Shown: positions 1 through 7,350 of the stretch, in pieces
How the letters are laid out: every line of letters starts with the position of its first letter
Position numbering within the stretch: the first letter of the stretch is position 1
Assembly (NCBI RefSeq): GCF_033547155.1
Contig: NZ_CP137892.1
Location: 496,001 to 560,000, forward strand
From: Pseudomonas benzenivorans
GTDB taxonomy: Bacteria; Pseudomonadota; Gammaproteobacteria; Pseudomonadales; Pseudomonadaceae
Direction: 5' to 3'
Length of the DNA: 64,000 bases
Made by a program: the position numbers and the translations under genes
Notes under the pieces: model-generated
Seen by the model: the letters and a program-made list of their open reading frames with translations, nothing else
Databases searched by the model: none
Told to the model about the DNA's origin: nothing

Positions 1-295
1 CCCGGAGGTCACCTCCTGCCTCAACGGCATCACCCGCGGCACCATCCTCACCCTGGCCGAAGAGCTGGGCATCAAGGTGATCGAGAAGCGCATCACCCGC
101 GACGAGGTGTATATCGCCGACGAGGCCTTCTTCACCGGCACTGCCGCCGAAGTCACGCCGATCCGCGAAGTGGACGGCCGGCAGATCGGCGCCGGCCGTC
201 GCGGCCCGGTGACCGAGAAGCTGCAGACCGCCTATTTCGACCTGGTGACCGGCAAGACCAGCGCCCACGCCGAGTGGCGCACCCTGGTCAAATAA
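1..295 (+). CDS. ilvE: Branched-chain amino acid aminotransferase, C-terminal part
   Basis: This is the 3' end of a gene that begins before the window; the frame is open from base 2 and ends with TAA at 293-295. The visible 97 residues match the C-terminus of class IV PLP aminotransferases of the IlvE type (SCLNGITRGTI, then EVYIADEAFFTGTAAEVTPI and a final AYFDLVTGK). IlvE transfers the amino group between glutamate and the branched-chain 2-oxo acids in the last step of Leu, Ile and Val synthesis, in the cytoplasm. In Pseudomonas ilvE commonly sits just before waaF, as here. The N-terminal half and the PLP lysine lie outside the window. Confidence 0.93.
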   Translation, partial: PEVTSCLNGITRGTILTLAEELGIKVIEKRITRDEVYIADEAFFTGTAAEVTPIREVDGRQIGAGRRGPVTEKLQTAYFDLVTGKTSAHAEWRTLVK

Positions 296-390
296 GAGCT
301 GGCCAGGCTCGGGCGGCCGGCTGTCGTGGGCCGAGCGAGGCGCGGCCCATCGCGGCGCAGGTCATCGAAAGCCGCGTGTTGAGCGAGTCC

Positions 391-420
391 GGGAGGCGCA
401 AGCCTCCCTGGTTGTTTCTG
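391..420 (+). terminator. GCAA-loop hairpin between ilvE and waaF
   Basis: A perfect 7-bp stem (GGGAGGC at 391-397, GCCTCCC at 402-408) closes a GCAA (GNRA) tetraloop and is followed by the T-rich stretch TGGTTGTTT. It probably ends ilvE transcription. It lies only about 20 bases before the waaF start, so it could also sit in the waaF leader. The rest of the 296-428 gap is GC-rich, with no promoter I can name. Confidence 0.5.
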
Positions 421-428
421 GAATAGGC

Positions 429-1463
429 ATGAAAATACTGATCGTTGGGCCCAGTTGGGTCGGTGACATGGTGATGGCGCAGACCCTGTTCCAGTGTCTG
501 CAACAGCGCCATCCCGGCTGCCAGATCGACGTGCTGGCGCCCGAGTGGAGCCGGCCGATTCTCGAGCGCATGCCCGAGGTGCGGCGGGCCCTGAGTTTTC
601 CGCTCGGCCACGGCGTGCTGCAGCTGGCGACCCGCCGGCGCATCGGCAAGTCCCTGGCCGGCCAGTACGATCAGGCGATCCTGCTGCCCAATTCGCTGAA
701 ATCCGCCCTGGTGCCGTTCTTCGCCGGCATCGCCAAGCGCACCGGCTGGAAGGGCGAGATGCGCTATGGCCTGCTCAACGACGTGCGCACGCTGGACAAG
801 CAGCGCTACCCGCTGATGATCGAGCGTTTCATGGCCCTGGCCTTCGAGCCGGGTGCCGAGATTCCCAGGCCCTACCCGCGGCCGCGCCTGCAGATCGAGG
901 CGGCCAGCCGCGACGCGGCCCTGGCGCGCTTCGCCCTGAGCCTGGACCGCCCGGTGCTGGCGCTCTGTCCCGGCGCCGAGTTCGGCGAGGCCAAGCGCTG
1001 GCCCAGCGAGCACTATGCGCGGGTCGCCGAGGCGAAGATCCGCGCCGGCTGGCAGGTCTGGCTGTTCGGCTCGAAGAACGACCATCCGGTCGGCGAGGAC
1101 ATCCGTGCCCGGCTGATTCCCGGCCTGCGCGAGGAGGCGGTCAACCTGGCCGGCGACACCAGCCTGGCCGAGGCCATCGACCTGCTGTCCTGCGCGAGCG
1201 CGGTGGTGTCCAACGACTCGGGCCTGATGCACGTGGCCGCGGCGCTGGACCGGCCGCTGGTGGCGGTCTACGGCTCGACCTCGCCGCAGTTCACGCCGCC
1301 GCTGGCCGAGCAGGTGGAAATCGTCCGCCTGGACCTGGAATGCAGCCCCTGTTTCGAGCGCACCTGCCGCTACGGCCACTACAACTGCCTGCGCGAGCTG
1401 GCGCCGCAACCGGTGCTCGAGGCCCTCGACCGCCTGGTCGCCGATCCGGTCGAGGTCGAATAG
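429..1463 (+). CDS. waaF: ADP-heptose:LPS heptosyltransferase II WaaF
   Basis: GT9-family enzyme of 344 aa that adds the second L-glycero-D-manno-heptose to the LPS inner core on the cytoplasmic face of the inner membrane. The N-terminus MKILIVGPSWVGDMVMAQ carries the GD pair (Asp13) typical of heptosyltransferases. The C-terminal half has CPGAEFGEAKRWP and the ADP-heptose loop SNDSGLMHVAAAL (about residues 260-273). The ATG at 429 has GGAATAGG just upstream. It is the first gene of the LPS-core operon and is followed after one base by waaC. Substrate is made by HldE, encoded at 19982. The length is normal. Confidence 0.96.
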   Translation: MKILIVGPSWVGDMVMAQTLFQCLQQRHPGCQIDVLAPEWSRPILERMPEVRRALSFPLGHGVLQLATRRRIGKSLAGQYDQAILLPNSLKSALVPFFAGIAKRTGWKGEMRYGLLNDVRTLDKQRYPLMIERFMALAFEPGAEIPRPYPRPRLQIEAASRDAALARFALSLDRPVLALCPGAEFGEAKRWPSEHYARVAEAKIRAGWQVWLFGSKNDHPVGEDIRARLIPGLREEAVNLAGDTSLAEAIDLLSCASAVVSNDSGLMHVAAALDRPLVAVYGSTSPQFTPPLAEQVEIVRLDLECSPCFERTCRYGHYNCLRELAPQPVLEALDRLVADPVEVE

Positions 1464-1464
1464 T

Positions 1465-2472
1465 TTGCGCGTACTGCTGATCAAGACGTCCTCCCTGGGC
1501 GACGTGGTGCACAGCCTGCCGGCGCTCACCGACGCGGCGCGGGCCATCCCCGGCATCCAGTTCGACTGGGTGGTGGAGGAGGGCTTCGCCGAGATTCCCG
1601 CCTGGCATCCGGCGGTGGCCAAGGTCATTCCGGTGGCGATCCGCCGCTGGCGCAAGAGCCCCTGGCAGACCCTGGTAAGCGGCGAGTGGCGGCGCTGCAA
1701 GGCGCGCCTGGGCGAGACCCGCTACGACCTGGTGATAGACGCCCAGGGGCTGCTCAAGAGCGCCTGGCTGACCCGTTACGTCAAGGCGCCGGTGGCCGGC
1801 CTGGCCCCTGACTCGGCCCGCGAGCCTATCGCCAGCCGCTTCTATGACCGGGACCGGACCTACAGCGTGCCCCGCGATCAGCATGCGCTGGAACGGGTAC
1901 GCCAGCTGTTCGCCCAGGCGCTGGACTACCCGCTGCCGAGCGGTCTGGGCGACTACGGCCTGAACCGCGCGCAGCTGGCCGGCGCGGCGGGCCAGCCCTA
2001 CCTGTTGTTCCTGCATGGCACCACCTGGCCGAGCAAGCACTGGCCCGAGGCCTACTGGCGCGAGCTGGCCGAACAGATGAGCGAGCAGGGCTGGGCCGTC
2101 CGCCTGCCCTGGGGCAATGAGCAGGAGCGGGCGCGGGCCGAGCGCATCGCCGCCGGCCTGGACAATGCCGCGGTGCTGCCCAGGCTGAACCTGGCCGGAG
2201 TGGCCAAGGTGATCGCCGGTGCCCAGGCCTGCGTGGCGGTGGACACCGGCCTCGGCCATCTGGCCGCCGCCCTGGATGTGCCGAGCATCTCCCTGTATGG
2301 CCCGACCCTGCCCGGCCGGGTCGGCGCCTATGGCCGGGCGCAGATCCACCTGTGCGCCAGCGGGCCCAATGCCGGTCTCGGCGATCGGCACAAGCCCTGC
2401 CTCGACACGTTGCGTCCCGAGCGGGTGGCCACCGAGCTGCAGGCCCTGTTGCTGGCCGAGGAAATCGTCTGA
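1465..2472 (+). CDS. waaC: ADP-heptose:LPS heptosyltransferase I WaaC
   Basis: GT9 enzyme of 335 aa that transfers the first heptose to Kdo2-lipid A. The start is TTG at 1465, one base after the waaF stop; the resulting N-terminus MRVLLIKTSSLGDVVHSL is the expected one, with the presumed catalytic Asp13. Further family signatures are LHGTTWPSKHWPE near residue 178 and VAVDTGLGHLAAAL near residue 257, the ADP-heptose site. The weak start and tight junction suggest translational coupling to waaF. Its TGA overlaps the ATG of waaG by one base (TGATG). Confidence 0.96.
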   Translation: MRVLLIKTSSLGDVVHSLPALTDAARAIPGIQFDWVVEEGFAEIPAWHPAVAKVIPVAIRRWRKSPWQTLVSGEWRRCKARLGETRYDLVIDAQGLLKSAWLTRYVKAPVAGLAPDSAREPIASRFYDRDRTYSVPRDQHALERVRQLFAQALDYPLPSGLGDYGLNRAQLAGAAGQPYLLFLHGTTWPSKHWPEAYWRELAEQMSEQGWAVRLPWGNEQERARAERIAAGLDNAAVLPRLNLAGVAKVIAGAQACVAVDTGLGHLAAALDVPSISLYGPTLPGRVGAYGRAQIHLCASGPNAGLGDRHKPCLDTLRPERVATELQALLLAEEIV

Positions 2473-3593
2473 TGCAGCTGGCCTTCATCCTCTACAAGTA
2501 CTTCCCCTTCGGCGGCCTGCAGCGCGACTTCATGCGCATCGCCCTGGAGTGCCAGGCCCGTGGCCATGCCATCCGCGTCTATACGCCGATCTGGGAGGGC
2601 GAGGTGCCCGCGGGCTTCGAGGTGGTACGGGTGCCGGTCAAGGCGCTGTTCAACCACAAACGCAACGAGAAGCTCACCGCCTGGGTCGCCGCCGACCTGG
2701 CGCGCCGCCCGGTCGAGCGGGTGGTCGGCTTCAACAAGATGCCCGGCCTGGACGTCTACTACGCCGCCGACGGCTGCTACGAAGACAAGGCGCAGACCCT
2801 GCGCAATCCGCTGTATCGCCGCTGGGGGCGCTACCGGCACTTCGCCGACTACGAGCGGGCGGTGTTCGCCCCCGAGTCGAAGACCGAAATCCTGATGATC
2901 TCCGAGGTGCAGCAGCCGCTGTTCGTCAAGCACTATGCCACCCCGGCCGCGCGCTTCCACCTGCTGCCGCCGGGCATCGCCCAGGACCGCCGGGCACCGG
3001 CCAACGCCGCCGAGGTCCGCGCCGGGTTCCGCCGCGAGTTCCAGCTGGCCGAGGACGACTTGCTGCTGGTGCAGATCGGCTCCGGCTTCAAGACCAAGGG
3101 CCTGGATCGCAGCCTCAAGGCCGTCGCCGCGCTGCCGCGCGAGCTCAAGCAGCGCACCCGGCTGATCGTCATCGGCCAGGACGACCCCAAGCCCTTCCTG
3201 CTGCAGATCAAGGCCCTGGGCCTGTCCGAGCAGGTGCAGATCCTCAAGGGGCGCAGCGACATCCCGCGCTTCCTGCTCGGCGCCGACCTGCTGATCCACC
3301 CGGCCTACAACGAGAACACCGGCACCGTGCTGCTCGAGGCCCTGGTGGCCGGTCTGCCGGTGCTGGTCAGCGATGTCTGCGGCTACGCCCACTACATCGC
3401 CGAGGCCGACGCCGGCCGGGTGCTGCCCAGCCCCTTCGAGCAGCAGCGGCTCAATCGCCTGCTGGCCGAGATGCTCGGCGATGACGCGCAGCGCGCCCGC
3501 TGGCAGCGCAACGGCCTGGCCTTCGCCGAGACCGCCGACCTCTATTCCATGCCGCAACGGGCGGCCGACGTGATTCTGGCGGAGCGCCCATGA
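2472..3593 (+). CDS. waaG: LPS core glucosyltransferase I WaaG (GT4)
   Basis: A 373-aa GT4 glycosyltransferase that adds the first hexose of the outer core to heptose II (a galactosamine in P. aeruginosa, glucose in enterics; the sugar used here cannot be told). The N-terminus MQLAFILYKYFPFGGLQRD is the WaaG signature. The retaining GT4 EX7E motif falls at about Glu281 and Glu289 in AYNENTGTVLLEALVAG. I chose ATG 2472 because it overlaps the waaC stop and begins the conserved domain; a longer frame from 2352 only extends into waaC. It overlaps waaP by four bases. Confidence 0.95.
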   Translation: MQLAFILYKYFPFGGLQRDFMRIALECQARGHAIRVYTPIWEGEVPAGFEVVRVPVKALFNHKRNEKLTAWVAADLARRPVERVVGFNKMPGLDVYYAADGCYEDKAQTLRNPLYRRWGRYRHFADYERAVFAPESKTEILMISEVQQPLFVKHYATPAARFHLLPPGIAQDRRAPANAAEVRAGFRREFQLAEDDLLLVQIGSGFKTKGLDRSLKAVAALPRELKQRTRLIVIGQDDPKPFLLQIKALGLSEQVQILKGRSDIPRFLLGADLLIHPAYNENTGTVLLEALVAGLPVLVSDVCGYAHYIAEADAGRVLPSPFEQQRLNRLLAEMLGDDAQRARWQRNGLAFAETADLYSMPQRAADVILAERP

Positions 3594-4396
3594 AGTTGTT
3601 GCTCAGCGAGCCGTTCAAGCGCCTGTGGGCCGGCAAGGACCCCTTCGTCGAGGTCGAGGCCCTGCAGGGCCAGGTCTACCGCGAGTTGGAGGGCCGGCGC
3701 ACCCTGCGCACCGAGATCGAAGGGCGCGGCTACTTCGTCAAGATCCACCGCGGCATCGGCTGGGGCGAGATCCTCAAGAACCTGCTCAGCGCCAAGCTGC
3801 CGGTGCTCGGCGCCGGCCAGGAGTGGCGGGCGCTCGAGCGCCTGCACCGGGCCGGCGTGCCGACCATGACGGCGGTGGCCTACGGTGAGCGTGGCGTCAA
3901 TCCGGCGACCCAGCACTCCTTCATCGTCACCGAGGAGCTGGCGCCGACCGTCAGCCTGGAAGACTTCAGCCTGGACTGGTCGCGCAACCCGCCGGCCCCG
4001 GCGCTCAAGCGAGCACTGATCGCCGAGGTGGCGAAGATGACCGGCACCATGCACCGCGCCGGGGTCAACCACCGCGACTGCTACATCTGCCACTTCCTGC
4101 TGCACACCGACCGGGCGGTGACGGCCGGCGACCTGCGCCTGTCGCTGATCGACCTGCATCGCGCCCAGACCCGTGACGCGGTGCCGCGGCGCTGGCGCGA
4201 CAAGGACCTGGCCGGGCTGTACTTCTCCGCCCTGGACATCGGCCTGACCCGGCGCGACGAGCTGCGCTTCCTCAGGGGCTACTTCCGCCTGCCGCTGCGC
4301 CAGATCCTGCGCGAGGAACAGCGCCTGCTCGCCTGGCTGGCGCGCCGCGCCGACAAGCTGTACGCGCGCAAGCAGCGCTACGGGGATGCCCTCTGA
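3590..4396 (+). CDS. waaP: LPS core heptose(I) kinase WaaP
   Basis: Cytoplasmic sugar kinase of 268 aa that phosphorylates heptose I of the inner core, a modification that supports outer-membrane integrity and is essential in P. aeruginosa. It opens with MKLLLSEPFKRLWAGKDPF, the family N-terminus. The eukaryote-like kinase core is visible: ATP-lysine segment GYFVKIHRGIGWGE, catalytic HRDCYICHFLL with Asp at about residue 163, and the metal-binding LIDLHRAQTR. ATGA overlaps link it to waaG upstream and to the next kinase downstream. Confidence 0.95.
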   Translation: MKLLLSEPFKRLWAGKDPFVEVEALQGQVYRELEGRRTLRTEIEGRGYFVKIHRGIGWGEILKNLLSAKLPVLGAGQEWRALERLHRAGVPTMTAVAYGERGVNPATQHSFIVTEELAPTVSLEDFSLDWSRNPPAPALKRALIAEVAKMTGTMHRAGVNHRDCYICHFLLHTDRAVTAGDLRLSLIDLHRAQTRDAVPRRWRDKDLAGLYFSALDIGLTRRDELRFLRGYFRLPLRQILREEQRLLAWLARRADKLYARKQRYGDAL

Positions 4397-5130
4397 TGGC
4401 CGGCTGGACGCTGTTGCCCGGGTTCGCCGAGCGGACCGCCGAGTTCGGCAGCCTGGAGGCGGTGTTCGCCCTCGAGGGCGAGCGCATCACCAAGGACCCG
4501 CTGTCCGAGGTGATCCGCATCGAGCGCGGCGGGGTGCGCTACTACGTCAAGCGCTACTGGGGCGCCGGCAAGGGCCTGCGCCGTTATATCGGCCGGCCGC
4601 GGGTCAAGGCCGAGTGGCAGAACCTCAAGCATTTCGCCAAGTGGGGCATTCCCACCGCGCCGATAGTCGCCTACGGCCTGGAGCGCAAGCTCGGCGCCTT
4701 CGTCCGCGGCGCCCTGGTCACCCGCGAGCTGCCCGGCACCCTGGACCTGAGTCATCTGGCCGACCACGACCATCCCTGGCTGCACGACCGCCACTGGGTC
4801 GAGCGGATCAGCCGCCAGCTGGCGGCCGCCACGCGGCGCCTGCATGACCACCACTTCACCCACAACGACTTGAAGTGGCGCAACCTGCTGGTCGACGACC
4901 AGGCCCGGCTGTTCTTCATCGACTGCCCGACCGGGGCCTTCTGGTGGGGGCCGCTGTTGCGCTACCGCATCGTCAAGGACCTGGCCTGCCTGGACAAGGT
5001 GGCCAAGTACCAGCTCACGCGCAGCCAGCGCCTGCGTTTCTACCTGCAGTACCGTGGGCGCCGGCGCCTGAGTGCCCGGGACAAGCGCTGCATCCGCCGC
5101 ATCGTGGGTTTCTTCGAGGGCCGGGAATGA
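4396..5130 (+). CDS. LPS core kinase, WapP-like (InaA/KdkA-type)
   Basis: A 244-aa small kinase of the LPS kinase superfamily. The catalytic loop HNDLKWRNLLV (about residues 155-165) and the following FIDCPTGAF are seen, with an ATP-lysine in YYVKRYWGAGKG. By position after waaP it corresponds to the gene I remember as PA5008 (WapP), thought to phosphorylate a second position on the inner-core heptoses. The start at 4396 overlaps the last base of the waaP stop (TGATG), so translation is probably coupled. The exact heptose and hydroxyl modified cannot be read from the sequence. Confidence 0.85.
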   Translation: MAGWTLLPGFAERTAEFGSLEAVFALEGERITKDPLSEVIRIERGGVRYYVKRYWGAGKGLRRYIGRPRVKAEWQNLKHFAKWGIPTAPIVAYGLERKLGAFVRGALVTRELPGTLDLSHLADHDHPWLHDRHWVERISRQLAAATRRLHDHHFTHNDLKWRNLLVDDQARLFFIDCPTGAFWWGPLLRYRIVKDLACLDKVAKYQLTRSQRLRFYLQYRGRRRLSARDKRCIRRIVGFFEGRE

Positions 5131-5873
5131 CGGATTTCATCGCCGCCGAGGACCGGGCGCGACTCGAGCGCCATGGCCTGGCCGATTTCGATGCGCTCTG
5201 GACCTTGCAGCTGGACGCGGTGGACGAGCCCAATACCGAGCGCGGCGGCTGGAGCAGCGTCTACCGCCTGGAACTGGACGATGCGGCCTTCTACCTCAAG
5301 CGCCAGAGCAACCACCTGACCCGTAGCCTGCTGCACCCCCTGGGCGAGCCGACCTTCGCCCGCGAGTTCCGCAATATCCAGCGCTATCAGCGGTTGCAGA
5401 TTCCCGCCCTGCAGGCCAGCTTCTTCGCCGCGCGGCGGCTGCCGGGGGAACAACGGGCGGTGCTCCTGACCCGCGCCCTGGACGGCTGGCAGGACCTGGA
5501 CCACTGGCTGCAAGCCTGGCCCCGGGTGGGCGAGGCGCAGCGCCAGGCCATCCTGCGCGCCTGCGGCGAGCTGGCCCGGCGCCTGCATCGGGCCGGGCAG
5601 ATGCACGGCTGCTTCTATCCCAAGCACATCTTCCTGCGCGAGACGCCCGGCGGCTTCGCGGCCCGGCTGATCGACCTGGAGAAGACCCGGCCGCTGCTGC
5701 TGGGCGAGCGCGACCGGGTCAAGGACCTGGAGCCACTGCTACGCCGCGCCGGGGTGTGGAGCGAGGCCGAGGTGCGCGCGCTGCTGGCCGCCTACCTGGC
5801 GCCGGGTGCCGACCTCGAGCACTGGTGGCGGCGCCTGGGGGCGCGGCGGCGGCACAAGGAGGCGGGCCAATGA
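5127..5873 (+). CDS. InaA-family LPS kinase, PA5007-like
   Basis: A 248-aa member of the InaA/LPS kinase family. I start it at ATG 5127, which overlaps the previous stop (ATGA) and begins the domain MTDFIAAEDRARLERHGL; a longer frame from 4875 runs inside the upstream gene. The ATP-lysine is in AFYLKRQSN. In place of the classical HxD loop it has HGCFYPKHIFL near residue 160, followed by LIDLEKTR, which is typical of the InaA branch. It sits between two other kinases in the core operon, so it probably acts on the LPS inner core. Substrate is unknown. Confidence 0.85.
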   Translation: MTDFIAAEDRARLERHGLADFDALWTLQLDAVDEPNTERGGWSSVYRLELDDAAFYLKRQSNHLTRSLLHPLGEPTFAREFRNIQRYQRLQIPALQASFFAARRLPGEQRAVLLTRALDGWQDLDHWLQAWPRVGEAQRQAILRACGELARRLHRAGQMHGCFYPKHIFLRETPGGFAARLIDLEKTRPLLLGERDRVKDLEPLLRRAGVWSEAEVRALLAAYLAPGADLEHWWRRLGARRRHKEAGQ

Positions 5874-7339
5874 CCCTGGCCGAACTGGTCCGAGCCGGGC
5901 GCACGCCGGAGCTGCCGCTGCATGTCGAACTGGCCGATGCCGCCGGCCCCGCGCCGCTGACCCTGCTCAAGCTGCTGCGGGTGCTGCCCGGGCAGCGCTA
6001 CGTCGGCCTGGCCCAGTGGCGCGGGCGCAGGGTGCTGGCCAAGCTGCTGGTCGGCGCCAAGGCGGCCCGGCATTTTCGCCGCGAGCTGGACGGCGCACGG
6101 CTGCTCGCCGAGCAGGGACTGACCACGCCGGCGCTGCTGGCCGACGGCCTGCGGGAGGGCGAGGGCGGCTGGCTGCTGTTCGACTACCTGGAGGGCGCCG
6201 AGAGCCTGGGGGACGCCTGGCGCGCGGTCGAGCACGAGCCCGTGCTCGGCACCGGCCAGCAGCAGGTGCTCGGCGAGGCCCTGGCCGCGGTCGCCCGGCT
6301 GCATGCCAAGGGCCTGTGGCAGGCCGACCTGCACCTGGACAACCTGCTGCGCCAGGGCGATCGCCTGTGGCTGATCGACGGCGGCGGGGTGCAGGCGCAG
6401 GTGCCGGGCCAGTCGCTGTCGCGGGAGCGGGCGCTGGAAAACCTCGGCGTGCTGTTCGCCCAGCTGCCGGTCGAGCTGGAGCCCCATATCGAAGAGCTGC
6501 TGGTGCACTACCTGCTGGTCAACGGCGAGCATGCCCTGCCGCTGGAGGCTCTGCTCGAGCAGGTGGCCAAGGTGCGGCGCTGGCGTCTGCGCGACTACTT
6601 GCGCAAGGCCGCCCGCGACTGCAGCCTGTTCGCCGCCGAGATCGGCGCCTTCGGCCTGTGCGTGGTGCGCCGTGAGCAGCAGGACGCGTTGCAGCCGCTG
6701 CTCGACGACCTGGACCGGCGCACCGAGCTGGGCCACGTCTACAAGACCGGCGGCGCGGCCACGGTGGCGCGGGTCGAACTGGCCGGCCGGCCGCTGGTGG
6801 TCAAGCGCTACAACGTCAAGGGCGCGCTGCACTGGCTCAAGCGCTTCTGGCGGCCCAGTCGCGCCTGGCACAGCTGGGTCGAGGGGCATCGCCTGGAGCT
6901 GCTCGGCATCGCCACTCCGCGGCCCCTCGCCGTGCTGGAGCGGCGCTGGTGCTGGCTGCGCGGGCGCGCCTACCTGATTACCGAATACTGCGGCGGGCAG
7001 GATATAATCGCGCGTTTTCAGCCCTACTCGGCCAAGGACGGGCAGAGTTTGCCCCCTGAATCCGAGTTGCTGGCGTTGGATCGACTGTTCGCCGCCTTGC
7101 TGCGCGAGCGCATCAGCCACGGTGACTTCAAGGGCCACAACCTGTTCTGGGACGAGCGCAGGGGCGCCTGGTCGCTGATCGACCTGGATGCCATGCGCCA
7201 GCACCGGGGCATGCGCAGTTTCGCCCGGGCCTATGCCCGCGATCGCGCCCGCTTCCTGCGTAACTGGCCGGCCGACTCGGCGCTCCACCAACTGCTCGAC
7301 AAACGTTTACCGCAGGTGCCCGGCACCTGCCCTGAATAG
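5870..7339 (+). CDS. Tandem two-domain LPS kinase, WapQ-like
   Basis: A 489-aa protein with two kinase-like halves. The first half has HAKGLWQADLHLDNLL (about residue 145) followed by WLIDGGG; the second has LVVKRYNVKGALHWLKRFW, ISHGDFKGHNLFWDE and LIDLDAMRQ (about residues 415-445). Both catalytic loops keep an acidic residue, so neither domain is obviously dead. ATG 5870 overlaps the previous stop by four bases; the upstream frame to 5756 is not needed. By position it equals the gene I remember as PA5006 (WapQ), a core-heptose kinase. Near the end (7003-7008) the coding sequence contains TATAAT and a rare ATA codon. Confidence 0.85.
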   Translation: MTLAELVRAGRTPELPLHVELADAAGPAPLTLLKLLRVLPGQRYVGLAQWRGRRVLAKLLVGAKAARHFRRELDGARLLAEQGLTTPALLADGLREGEGGWLLFDYLEGAESLGDAWRAVEHEPVLGTGQQQVLGEALAAVARLHAKGLWQADLHLDNLLRQGDRLWLIDGGGVQAQVPGQSLSRERALENLGVLFAQLPVELEPHIEELLVHYLLVNGEHALPLEALLEQVAKVRRWRLRDYLRKAARDCSLFAAEIGAFGLCVVRREQQDALQPLLDDLDRRTELGHVYKTGGAATVARVELAGRPLVVKRYNVKGALHWLKRFWRPSRAWHSWVEGHRLELLGIATPRPLAVLERRWCWLRGRAYLITEYCGGQDIIARFQPYSAKDGQSLPPESELLALDRLFAALLRERISHGDFKGHNLFWDERRGAWSLIDLDAMRQHRGMRSFARAYARDRARFLRNWPADSALHQLLDKRLPQVPGTCPE

Positions 7340-7350
7340 AGGCAAAACCA

